Of a stretch of 64,000 nt of DNA, positions 43,149-53,924 are shown one piece after another. The stretch spans positions 149,556,961-149,620,960 of the forward strand of contig OZ038382.1 of the NCBI GenBank assembly GCA_964036045.1. The letters run 5' to 3'. Positions within the stretch are counted from its first letter, which is position 1. Each line of letters starts with the position of its first letter. The position numbers and the translations under genes were made by a program. The notes under the pieces were generated by a model. That model made no database searches. It worked only from the letters and a program-made list of their open reading frames with translations, and had not been told where the DNA came from. The DNA comes from Eutreptiella sp. 'Long Island Sound 2002'. Lineage: Eukaryota; Euglenozoa; Euglenophyceae; Eutreptiales; Eutreptiaceae.

Positions 43149-46100
43149 ATGCCACCACGCTCCATATCCCCCGCGTCCACCGCAGACCGGAACGCGGAAC
43201 ACCAGCGAGAGGAGCCCGACCCCGGCCGCGCCGCCACGCCCCCACCGCCCCCCCCACCAAAAGACATCTACGCCACGCTGGCCAGCACCCTAGCCCCCAT
43301 GGACGCCGAGCAGTACTACCAGTCCGTCCAACGAGACCTCCCTGAGGACCACGCGACCCTCCAGGGGTGGAAGCAGGAGAAAAGGTACGACAACGAGTGG
43401 GGCACAGAGGAAGACCTTCTCTGGGACGACACCTGGAAAGGCACCGCGGACGCCTTCCTGGAGGCAGCAGCCGAAACCTACCCCCGCCCGCCCGGGGACA
43501 CCAGACACGGCCTCCACGCCCTCCTAGCGTTCCACAGCTGGAAACACCGCCACACCGTCACCCTCCACCCCCTCGACCACAATCCGCACCGATGGACACC
43601 TGAAGGCGACGCCACAGCCACCATCACCGTACAGCAAAGCCCCGAGAACCCGGAGGAATACCACATCACCTGGGACGATCCGGCACCCCACCCCCCCGCC
43701 TCCCCCACCCTCCGGGATGTCTTCGCCGCCATCAGTGCAGAGCTCCAGGAGGCCAAAGCCCCCCAGCAACTGGACGAAGACATGCCCCAGGCACCATCAC
43801 CATCAACCACACAAGACCTACCCCGCACAGAGCCCCTCACCCACCCCATCACCACAATGGAGCTCCCCCCACAACACCGCACCACCCCAGACCGAAACGG
43901 GTTTCGAGACCTGCCGCGGGAATGGGCGGTCCACAACGGCACACTCCGATGGGACGAAATCACACCGGGCCTCCAGGCCATCCGCCTCCACTCAATCGCA
44001 GAGCCCACCACCACCTGGGCACTACCGACGGACCGCCACCACCTCCTCCTCACCGTCCAAGGCGATGCCACGATCACACCCACGGAAGGAGACCCCGTAA
44101 CAGCAGCCCCCGCCCACGCCGTCCACATACCCCCGCAAGCATCGTCGGCACCTATGACGGTGCATCCAGGCCCCACCCCTTGGCAGGCCATCGTCATCAC
44201 CTACCCCGCCCCCAATGACCACACACACACCTGGCAGCAACGATGGGAGGACATCCGAGGGGACCTCCTCCAAGAACACCTAGGGCTCACACGCACCCAC
44301 CACACCCTACAACCGATACGAGGAGTAGGCCAAGCGTCACACGGCATACACGCCCCGGGAGTATGGGCCTACGCGACACCCATAAACCCACAAGCAGCGG
44401 AGGACATCAAGACCGCCCTATCCATCCAGCAAGCCCAGACCCAAACCCCGCACCGCAACACCCAACGAGGCTACACAATTTGGTGGGCGTACTAAGACCA
44501 TGACACCCTCACCCCCCAACCGGGGGCCCCCCCTCTAGACACCAACACCACCGCCCTCCTCCAAGCCGCAACAGCGGCAGCCACACAGGTAGGGGCCCCG
44601 GAAACCTGGGGCCAACAATACCTGGTCGAAACCAAAGTGGCGCCCCACGCGAAGGGCCAAGACAAGCCCCCAACACCGAAGCCGCTCCAGCCCCCGCTCA
44701 AGCTAGACCCGACGGAGCACGGCCCCCAGGATGAATGGGCGACCCACTACATCATCCCCCACACCACCACCCGCAAGAACGACGCCGCCAAGATCACCGT
44801 CACCCGCCACCTCCCCCACACCACACAGGTGTATGAGCTGACGGCCCCCAACGTCCTCGTCACCCGTCGCCGACAAGACGAGCGATACACCATACAGGCA
44901 GAAGGGGCCGCTGCGACCACCCTGTACACATGGGCAACACGGGGGGACCTCCCACACCCCACCCTCCACCACGCCCCCTCCTGGCCCACCCCCTTCCACA
45001 CAGCGGACCGCCCCAACAAGAAGCCCAAACACACGGGTGTGCACACCCACGCCCAGGAGGCCCAGCACCGACACGAAGCGAGGCGCAAGGCCCGCACCCT
45101 CCACGACGACCACACCATCCCCCGCATCGGCGCCCCCCCCGCCAGGGTATCAGATACCACCCACAACCGCACCATCACAGGCATCACCACGGACTGCCTG
45201 AACCCAGCGGCGTCGCGGGCAGACGCCGTATGGATCAGCGAAGGGCGCTCCCACACACGGGCGGTGGCGCGCCTCCACAACATCAAACCCCACAAACTCC
45301 AGCGCGCCGTTGGACCCTTCGCCGTACACGTCACCCCGTACGGCATCGACCACCCCCGGTGTGAGCACCATGACCCGCCCTGCTCCACCCCATGCACCTC
45401 GCCCCTGCGCCAACCGCTGCCGGCCCCCACCATCACGGGCAACATGTACCTGGGCACCGTACCGGGAGACCCGGGCATATACATCCTGCCCAACAGGTCC
45501 AGGGAACACGCCATCCCCCTCCACTGTGTGGAATCCCTCGCCCTGGGACCACCCCCACCAAAACACCAACACCAACACATCCCGGGGGACAAACGGACAC
45601 AGGCCCCAGACGGGGGAAAAGAGGCCCACCAACGCGCCCTGGCCCACATCACCCTCCACCCCGCAGCCCACCTACCAAAGGACTTCGGCACGGAGCGCCA
45701 CATCGTCCTGGAGGGCCAAGCCCACCACATCATCACCGCCGCCCTGTACACCCTCGCCACCCACGAACGCCACTGGGACCCCACAACCATCCCAGCAATG
45801 CCCCCACCGCCCCAAGGCCCCAACGATCCCGTCACCCCCTTCCACATCGATCAACTCCTAAGCCGCAAGGCCCCCCCACACCTCCACCCCTCCAGGATAC
45901 CACTAGCCATTGCATCGTGGGACACCCTGGACATCCCCCCCCAACAACCCGCCATCCACATCCTCAAAGCGGACACCCAATGGTGGGTCCTCCACTGGGC
46001 ACACGGAGTCCTCATGGCAGCCCAGGCCTATACCCCGGAAATGGACCCGGAAGACCCCCCACGGGGCCAGCAGCGACTCCTCCAAGCCACCACCCTCACA

Positions 46101-47036
46101 GGCCGCGAAGGCGCCCCCTGGGAAGCCCTCCACACAGCACTCTACTGGGCTCAAGGCTCCCCCAACGGCCCGGACACACCGGAACCCACAGAGGCCTGGG
46201 TCAGGCAGGCCAAGGCCATGAGGAACTACCACCTACACCACCCCTTCGACGACAGCCCCGCCGCACTGCCATGGCCAACAGATCCCCCGGAGACCGTACG
46301 CAAGCTCGCCGACATCATACGCAGCCACGCGAAAGCGAAAATGCAAACACCGGCAGAACCCCCACTGAGGGATCCAGACCAGCAAGCAACGCACCCCTTC
46401 TTCCAACCCCATGCCCCCCCAGCCCCGCCACCTCCAGTCCCACCCAAGCGAACGAGACGACAAAAGGGCGCACCCGCCCCCAGCCAAGCCGGAAAAGCAG
46501 CAACCTCCCGACCCCCAGCATCCCACCCGACCCACCCGACGAACCCAAACCAAGCATCCTCGTCATCCTCCCTCCCACCACTACCACCGCCCCACCCGGA
46601 CCAGGCATCCTCATCATCCTCCCTCCCGCCACCAGCACAGGCCCCGCCCAAAGCGTACCCAGGGTTCGAAAAAGGTGCGAAGGTCCAACAGCCCTTCCGC
46701 AACGACCACACAGGCGACTGGATCTGGTGTGAGGGCACGATCCAGTACCGCCTCAAGGGACCGGGGGACAACGGGGGGCCACAGATCCGGGTGATCTGGC
46801 ACCGCCAAAAGGAGCTAGACCAAGGCAACAGCGCCCCGGACAAACCACTCGGCGACACCCTGGAACTCACCAGCGCCCACCCCATCCGGCTCCGCACCGA
46901 AGAGAACAAGGCCCACACAGGCACCAAATACACTGGGGAGCTCCCCCCGGAGTGGAGCCAAGGCCTCCCCCCGCCGCGCCTACCCAAACGCCCACAAACC
47001 GGCAAAAAGTCCCCAACCCCCAGTCCCCCTCCCTGA
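43149..47036 (+). pseudogene. LINE-B ORF1, interrupted by one nonsense codon
   Basis: Homologous to LINE-A ORF1 along its length. The frame reads from Met 43149 to TAA at 44493-44495, then continues unchanged in frame to TGA at 47034-47036, about 1,295 codons. Shared landmarks: LLAFHSWKHRH; the cupin-like stretch HLLLTVQGDA ... PWQAIVI; cysteine cluster C-x6-C-x3-C (CEHHDPPCSTPC, near 45363-45398); YLGTVPGDP; HAIPLHCVE; a Ser/Pro repeat ASSSSSLPP twice near 46555-46640; and the C-terminal WIWCEGTI ... IRVIWH ... KYTGELP segment. The nonsense codon lies where LINE-A has WWHHP (here WWAY then stop). The role is unknown. Confidence 0.75.
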
Positions 47037-47048
47037 CGGGGCAAGGGC
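47034..47048 (+). promoter_or_regulatory. In-frame UGA-CGG junction between ORF1 and ORF2 (LINE-B)
   Basis: TGA CGG GGC AAG GGC, with the same frame open onward into the endonuclease; the next ATG is 45 codons later at 47172. Conserved with LINE-A (13008-13019). See the finding on readthrough. Confidence 0.6.
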
Positions 47049-50000
47049 CGAGGGCACAAGCCTCCACAGCCCCGGCCCGCCCCCACCGAGGCCACCGTCA
47101 ACATCCTCGACCTCAACCACCCGGCCGTCACATACTCCAAGGACGCCACAACCGCCCTCCAAGAGCTCCCGATGGCACAGGGGCCGGGGTGGGTCCCCCA
47201 CCTCCTCACCTTCCAGGAACAAGGCCTACAGCGCGACGACCCCCCGGAAACCACCCCCATATTTACCCCGGACCAGAAAGCGTACAAATGCTACCGGCAC
47301 AAGGGGACCCCCCTATACGCCCAAACCGGCATCCACGTCCACCTCGTCCACCACCTCAGCGTCCCAGGGAGGCTAGGTGTCTATGAGGTCGTCGGGGACG
47401 GATGGCAACTCAACGTCATCAACACCCACGTCCCCTTCGGCGAAGCCACGGAACCCTTCCTCCAGGCCCTGGCCGAGGCGTACCGCCAAATGGCCATGCT
47501 CGCCCCCACAGTCATCATCGGCGACATGAACGCCGCCCCCACCCCAGCGGACCGAGGAGGACAGGCCACACCCCAGGACCAAGCAGTTCGCGACACCATC
47601 GAAATGCTGGGGCTCGTGGACCTAACAGCCAGCCTCGAAGGCCAACCATCCCACTTCCCCCACCAAACGGATGCCGCCCCATCCCGCATCGACGTATGCT
47701 ATGGCGACCCCACCACCATCATCCGAGCGGAGGCCCGATATGGACCCCTCCCGCTGGGACCCACAGGCCATAGCCCCCTGCACATCCGCCTCACCATCCC
47801 CAACCTTCCCCCCAGCCCCCCAGAAGATGCGGACCAAGGCCTACCACCCCCCCTGAAGATGCCCCCGCTGCATGACAAGCATGCCTGGTCCCAATATCAC
47901 AGGGCCATAGACCGCGCCAGGCGCATCCAACCAGACCCCACCGACCTACTCACAGCCATGCGCACGGCCGCCGTCGCCTGCGGCTTCCAGCAACACCCCC
48001 ACACAGACGACGACCAACCACCCACGGCCCTGGGGGACATGCTCCATGACCTCTGGCATGCGAAGCAACAACTGGCGACCCTCCTCCACACCGACACCCC
48101 CCAAACCCGCCGCCAGATACACCACTGCAGGACACAGATAGCCCAAATCAGGGCGGACCTGCAGCGGTGGCACATCCACAGGCAACAGCGCATCGCCCAG
48201 GAACACGAACGGTATGCGCAACACGAACTCCCCTACAAGGCCATCCGCCACCTCAACGACGCCATGACCGATACCGGCCACCGCACCATCACCACGGTCC
48301 GGCAGGAGGACGGCTCCCTCACCAACGACCCAGCCACAGTGCTCCAAGCCACCCAAGACAGCTTCCTCCGGCAACACACCCCCACCCAAGACACACTGGA
48401 CCCGGACACCCAGGCCAAAATCGACCGCCTCCCTCGGGTCTTCAACCACGCCCAGAGGAGGCACCTGGAAAAACGCCCCTTCACCATCCACGAAGTCCGG
48501 AAGGCCATCCACAGTCTCCGGCAACACAAAACCCCAGGCTACGACGGCGTCCCTGCTGAGGCATACTACCACCTCCCCGCCCACCTCCTCCGCGTCCTCG
48601 CCCACCGCCTCTGGGACATCGTCACGGGGCGGACCCCCCTGCCACCAGACTGGGCAAACGTTGTCCGCCCCCTCTACAAAAAAGGGGACTGGGCGAACCC
48701 GGACAACTGGCGCCCCATAGTCTGTGCGGTCACGGAGGTCAAAATCGTCTGGACCATCCTCCTGCGCCGCATCCGCCCCCACCTGGACCCCCACATACCA
48801 GCGAGCCTCTGGGGGGCCATCCCAGGCCGCTCCCCACACGAGGCCATCTTCCTCCAGGACACCATTGCGGACATGGACCCGGTGGACCTCATCATCACCT
48901 CCCTCGACGTCAAGGGAGCCTTCCCGAACACCCCCTGGCTGCTTCTAGAAGCGGTGTGGAAACGCCTAGGCCTCCCCTTCTACAACTTCACCTCCGACTA
49001 CATCCGCACCCGCAAATACACGGTCCGCACAGGAGCAGGCCTCACCCCCTTCCTGGAGCCAGGCAGCGGGGTCCCCCAAGGGGGAGCAGAGGGCCCCTTC
49101 CTGTTCCTTCTAGTGACGCTCCCCCTGGCCCTCGCAATCGAGCAGGATTACCCGGCCTACGCACCCTACCCCCTCCTCTCCCCCCTTGTCGGCTTCGCGG
49201 ACGACACCAACCTCACCGTCGCGCACACCCCACACGACCCCCATGCCCCGGACCCCGGACCAACGGTCACCCAACAGGCCAACGACTTACTGGACGCGAC
49301 CGTCTCCTACCTCTCCCACAACAACCTCATCGTCCACCCCACAAAGTCAGTGGCCATGATCAAGGGGTCTGCCACACCTCCCACCTTGGGGCCACAAGGG
49401 CCCCCCATGCAAGTCGTGACGACCACCACCCACCTGGGGGTAGTCCAGGCCGCCAACCCTGAGGACGCCACCCTCCCTCCCAAGTTGCAGTCACACCTCG
49501 CCCATCTCCCCAGATATGCGTCCCCGACCACCAAGGCCCTCTCCCTGTCCCACCAGAGCCTGGCGTACTACCTCACCGGGGTCTTGAACGCCTCCATAAG
49601 CTTCCAAGCACTCCACCTAACACACCCCACCACCGCCCTCCAGCCGGCCACACGTGCCGTGACCAAGGCATGGGCAGCACACGGGGGCTGGCCCACCTCC
49701 ATACCCACCAGCGCCATCCGAGCGGCATGGCCCCACTATGGAGACGCCATAGGGGACGAGGTGAAAGCGGCCTATACCAGACACACCGCCCTCCTCCTTC
49801 ACCGCATGACCCACAACCACTCACCGGAGGTCTGCGAGGTCACCGCCATCCGCCTCCAAGCCGCACAACGGGCCCGCAACACATGCCCGCGCTGGGTACT
49901 CCACCAGACGGGCATGCCCACCAACATGAACACCCGCCTGTGGAACCACCTGCAGCTTCTGCTCCCATCCCCACACCACGCCATACTCACCAACCACACG

Positions 50001-50165
50001 TGCCCAGAGAAAGGGCCACTAGCGGTCCTCTGCGGGGACCTCCACCACCACCCCAAGGGCACCATCCACACCGTAGACCTTGTCGGGGCCTCCATCACCG
50101 TAGTATACGTCACCCTCGCCCGAATGCGGGTCCTGCACCACAGCGGGGCACACCACACCCCCTTT
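47037..50165 (+). CDS. LINE-B ORF2, first part: AP endonuclease and reverse transcriptase
   Basis: Endonuclease: VNILDLNHPAV (47096), FQEQGL with the conserved Glu, WQLNVINTHVPFG, VIIGDMNAAP (about 47513), PSRIDVCYGDP, and TGHSPL with the catalytic His (about 47762). Reverse transcriptase: GYDGVPAEAY, KKGDW...NWRPI, SLDVKGAF (Asp), GVPQGGAEGPF, FADD at 49194-49205, and KSVAMI. This copy joins endonuclease and RT in one frame, unlike LINE-A, so it shows the ancestral layout. Near 50165 the homology leaves this frame (HHTPFLHPNGH) and continues one frame over (PEWPQYRLFHQYL): a frameshift relative to LINE-A. Confidence 0.9.
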
Positions 50166-52381
50166 CTACACCCGAATGGCCACAATACCGCCTCTTCCAC
50201 CAGTACCTCACACAGACGGCACGAACAGCGGGACACACTCTACCGGGCAGCAAAGACATGCGCACAGCCTACCGAGAATTCACAAAGCAACACCCGCGAC
50301 CCATCCCAGAGACACCGCCCTACGCACCCACCGGATCGAAACACGAACCCGTCCCCCCAGTAACGGGCCCAGTCCCACCACTAACCCTGCTACTGGCCCC
50401 GAATGAAGCCAAACCCACGCAGACCACCGTCATCCACCACGGGGCAAAATGGCGCATACCGAAACACCACATGACCGCCCGAGACCTACCAAAGGTCCCC
50501 CAAGATTCCCAGAGCATGCCACGCACATGTTGGGCCTGTGATCCCGAGGCACCAACCGCACCATGGCCCGTGCTACACCTCATAGCACGCCACCACACCC
50601 ACCCCACGACCCACCTACCACCACAGGCCTACGCATGGATAGCCCCATGGTTCCACCGCACCGACACTAACCCCACGGTAGCATGGAACCCCGACCACGC
50701 GCCCAAATGGCTCTTCACCACTACACCCACATGCCCCCGCCCCGACCCGGCAGGGGTCGCCATCCGTTACAGCATGTACGAGCCAGGCAGAACGGGCAAG
50801 CACGAGCACCCCTACTATCCACTCCACCACTCCTGCCACACACCGGAGCACCGAACACAAACCCTCACATGCCACGACCTAAACCCCGACACAGCCTACA
50901 TCCTCCACTACATCTACTCCTACCTCACACAAGGACAGCCGGAGCAGGGACTCATAGCCCTGTCCCCCCAAGCGAAGCACATCATCTCCAAAGGAATAGG
51001 GGTGTACGCCACCCCCATCCTACAGCCCACAACCCCAGTAGCCCACCTCGCCACGGGCCTTGCCATATACGCCTACCTGCCCATGAACCCATGCCGCCTC
51101 CCACAACCATCACCGGCGGACCGGCTCTTCTTCACCGACGCCTCAGGCGAATCCGCCCTCACGCCCATCACCGGGGGGGCCACCCTGCAGCTAACCCACA
51201 CCGGGGGACACTACCACATGGACCACCACACGGGCCACACCACCTATGGGGCCTCTTCCCACGGGGAGATAGGGGCCATGGCCGACGCCATCACCGAGGT
51301 CGCGGCCCACCTACCCGCCCACTCCCCGCACATCGTCCGGGTCTGGTTCGTGGTAGACGCCACTGTCGACACGCACCTGCTCCTCCGCATAGCAAGGCAA
51401 CCACTTCACAAAGCAACCGCGACGAGCCTCGGCACCCAGGCACTGCTACTCTGGAAAGCCCTACGCAGCCTTCCCCCCTACGTCCAACTCCACATCGTGA
51501 AACAAGAGTCCCACAGGCACCAATACGGAAATGGTAAGGTCGACAACCAGGCAGTACACCAACGCACAACACACCTACCAGCCCTCCAGATCCCTGACCT
51601 CGGCCGCAACCACACACACCTCCAACACGTGCCCCCTGTACCCGAGCCCCATCAGACCCGGGACTGGGTACCAGAGGACGCCCCCTATTCCTCCCACGAC
51701 AGAGCGTACCACTACCCCAACCCCGTCCAACATCTCGCCCGCGTGCTCGGCGACGCAGACAGCCGGGCGCACATCCAGGAGCTCCAGGACAGACTGCAAG
51801 TCCCCCTCTACCACTCAGCGCTCCGCCCAGCAAACGTCCCAGCCCACCTCCAGAAACGACGCATCCAGCTCCTCAGGGAGCAACTGCCTTTCCTCACCAG
51901 GGTCGCCAGATGGCTCGCCCACAAGCACATCCACGTCCCCGACGAACACACCCGTTGCCCATGCGACCACACCACCCCGGAGGACTGGGAACACTTCAAG
52001 AAATGCCCCCTCCATACAGACAGGGACACCCTAGTGGGCTGGTCCCCGGCGGAAACCCTGCGACAACACGAAGGATGGCCAGCCCACAGCCACGCACACC
52101 AGGCCACCGAACACCTCTTCCGGGACCCCCTGATCAAAGAAGCCACCATGAGAGGGGCAGTGACACAGGCCCTGCACCGACACCTCACCAAACACACGGA
52201 AAGCCCCATGGAGGCAGCAGCACACCTCCAGCTAGAAGCGGTCCGCAGAGCAGCGGCCCAAATGGTACACCGCAAACACCTCCTGCTAACACACACGGAA
52301 CAACTCACCGACCCCACCGCCAGGGAACACATGCAGCGTCTCATCCATTACCATGCCGTGCATGACCCAGACGTCCACTAA
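50165..52381 (+). CDS. LINE-B ORF2, second part: RNase H and zinc knuckle
   Basis: RNase H removes RNA from the cDNA hybrid. A CWAC zinc motif near 50528 precedes it. Catalytic residues: Asp in FFTDASG (about 51132), Glu in SHGEIGAM (about 51260), Asp in FVVDATVD (about 51350), and His/Asp in VKQESH...NGKVDNQ (about 51500-51550). C-terminal C-x-C-x9-H-x3-C near 51957-52007 has the same spacing as in LINE-A. It ends TAA at 52379-52381, overlapping the ORF3 ATG region by 29 bases. The Asp-Glu-Asp set is intact. Confidence 0.85.
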   Translation, partial: STPEWPQYRLFHQYLTQTARTAGHTLPGSKDMRTAYREFTKQHPRPIPETPPYAPTGSKHEPVPPVTGPVPPLTLLLAPNEAKPTQTTVIHHGAKWRIPKHHMTARDLPKVPQDSQSMPRTCWACDPEAPTAPWPVLHLIARHHTHPTTHLPPQAYAWIAPWFHRTDTNPTVAWNPDHAPKWLFTTTPTCPRPDPAGVAIRYSMYEPGRTGKHEHPYYPLHHSCHTPEHRTQTLTCHDLNPDTAYILHYIYSYLTQGQPEQGLIALSPQAKHIISKGIGVYATPILQPTTPVAHLATGLAIYAYLPMNPCRLPQPSPADRLFFTDASGESALTPITGGATLQLTHTGGHYHMDHHTGHTTYGASSHGEIGAMADAITEVAAHLPAHSPHIVRVWFVVDATVDTHLLLRIARQPLHKATATSLGTQALLLWKALRSLPPYVQLHIVKQESHRHQYGNGKVDNQAVHQRTTHLPALQIPDLGRNHTHLQHVPPVPEPHQTRDWVPEDAPYSSHDRAYHYPNPVQHLARVLGDADSRAHIQELQDRLQVPLYHSALRPANVPAHLQKRRIQLLREQLPFLTRVARWLAHKHIHVPDEHTRCPCDHTTPEDWEHFKKCPLHTDRDTLVGWSPAETLRQHEGWPAHSHAHQATEHLFRDPLIKEATMRGAVTQALHRHLTKHTESPMEAAAHLQLEAVRRAAAQMVHRKHLLLTHTEQLTDPTAREHMQRLIHYHAVHDPDVH

Positions 52382-53924
52382 CCCGCTCCGCGCCCCGCAC
52401 GCGCCCCCCGTCTCCATCCACAGGTCTCCGAGGCACCACCACGGCGCCCCGAGACCCGTCTCGCACCCAAGAAGCAACCCGGCACCGCCCAGTCCGGCCG
52501 AACCCAGCCAGGGCCAACCATCCATCGACGTAGACGCGCAAGACCCCGGCAGCCCATCCAGCCCACCCCCCCCGGACCCGGGGCACCCCCCCCTCACACC
52601 GGCCACCATCCGCGACCCCGACCTCCTCCGAGCGACCCTCCAAGACAGGGCCCCGACCACCCCCCTGGGCTGGTACCGCCTACAAGAGGACTGGACCAAG
52701 CTCACCGTCAAAGCCCTCCGGGACCTGACCACCCCAGGCAGCGGCCTCCACGAGACCATAGTAGACCTCGTGCTCTGGCGAGCCCGCAAACACACCCGGG
52801 GCCAGCCCATCTGGATCCCCCCCATCGAGTGGGGCCAGGCCCTGACGCACGACACCGGCAGCAACGTCACGCGTCGAGGGACCGTACGCCTACGGCGGGC
52901 CCAAGCGGAGACGGACCACCCAGCGGACCCGAACCACCCGGAGCAGTGGGAACAGGCCACCGCGCCCAACCGCGACACCGCCCTCCGCGCCGCCGGCCTC
53001 CGCACCCCGGACGACGACCTCCCCCCCCCACCTACAGACAGTGACCACCCCCCGCCGGAGGTCTGGGTTACAGTCCTCGAGCGCGGCCACTACTACGTGA
53101 TAGCCGCTATGGCTACGTCCCACGGCCCGCAATGGATCATCCAGGGGACAGACACCATGTTCGCCCCGGAGACCGCCCCGACAGGGGCACTGGGGGACCC
53201 CACCACCCAGCACAGGATCCTCAGGGGTCTCCTCCAGCCAGGGGACACGCCCCCAGCCCGCGCCCTGGCCCAAATCACCTCAGGGAAGGCGGGCTACCAC
53301 CTGGGATTGTCCATGCTCTGCCTAACCCACTGGATCCAGCGCCACTGGCCACCCACGGGGACCGTGCCCTGGGTTTGGGCCATCCCCACCGCCCACACAC
53401 AAGTCGAAGCAGGCCCGGACACACGACCAAACCCCCCCCCCAGGCCGCAGCAGTCCCTCACCTGCGGGTACCACGCCATCCACAGGGTCCTCAACCGCGC
53501 GGGTCTCAGCCCAAAGCTAGCATGCCCCCTTCCCACCACTGACCAAGAGGTCCACCAGATACGAACGCTCGTCTGCGAAATCCTTGCCGCGGCAGCAGAA
53601 GACGGCAAGCTTCTCCTCCAAACCGCCCGGCCTACAACTGCCCACGCAAGCGCGCAGCAAGCGGACACATACACCGGCACAGCACAACCCCCCGCACAAT
53701 CCCCGCCCATGCCCCCCCCCTCTCGCTGCTCAACCGGAGACCCACACACGCCCACTATCGCGCGCACCCCCGGGCCCCGCGACAGGGGCCTCCCCCACCC
53801 GCCCGAACACCAGCACACGCCCGCCACACACCCACCCACCGGCCACCCTTCACCGCCCCCCACACTCGACAACCCACACACACCCGCCAAGGGGAGCCCC
53901 ACGCCCCGCGGCACGCCCACCTGA
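52353..53924 (+). CDS. LINE-B ORF3: Ulp1/C48-like cysteine protease
   Basis: 523 aa from ATG 52353 (another ATG at 52362), overlapping the end of ORF2 in the next frame. After a Pro-rich N-terminus comes a helical region (DPDLLRATL ... TVKALRDL), then IWIPPIEWG. The protease-like set is His in RGHYYVIAAM (about 53086), Asp in IIQGTD (about 53149), Gln-Gln in PRPQQSL and Cys in LTCGYHAI (codon 53463-53465). His-Asp-Gln-Cys with Gln 4-5 residues before Cys-Gly is the Ulp1/SENP pattern. The C-terminus is Pro/His/Thr-rich. It could process an ORF polyprotein or remove SUMO-like modifiers from host proteins; neither is shown. LINE-A has the same domain with Gln missing. Confidence 0.65.
   Translation: MPCMTQTSTNPLRAPHAPPVSIHRSPRHHHGAPRPVSHPRSNPAPPSPAEPSQGQPSIDVDAQDPGSPSSPPPPDPGHPPLTPATIRDPDLLRATLQDRAPTTPLGWYRLQEDWTKLTVKALRDLTTPGSGLHETIVDLVLWRARKHTRGQPIWIPPIEWGQALTHDTGSNVTRRGTVRLRRAQAETDHPADPNHPEQWEQATAPNRDTALRAAGLRTPDDDLPPPPTDSDHPPPEVWVTVLERGHYYVIAAMATSHGPQWIIQGTDTMFAPETAPTGALGDPTTQHRILRGLLQPGDTPPARALAQITSGKAGYHLGLSMLCLTHWIQRHWPPTGTVPWVWAIPTAHTQVEAGPDTRPNPPPRPQQSLTCGYHAIHRVLNRAGLSPKLACPLPTTDQEVHQIRTLVCEILAAAAEDGKLLLQTARPTTAHASAQQADTYTGTAQPPAQSPPMPPPSRCSTGDPHTPTIARTPGPRDRGLPHPPEHQHTPATHPPTGHPSPPPTLDNPHTPAKGSPTPRGTPT

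Noticed and set aside
41737-43293. 518-codon plus-strand frame before ORF1 of LINE-B
   Set aside because: ACC-repeat-derived Thr/His/Pro sequence without a counterpart in LINE-A; it ends inside ORF1 in another phase.
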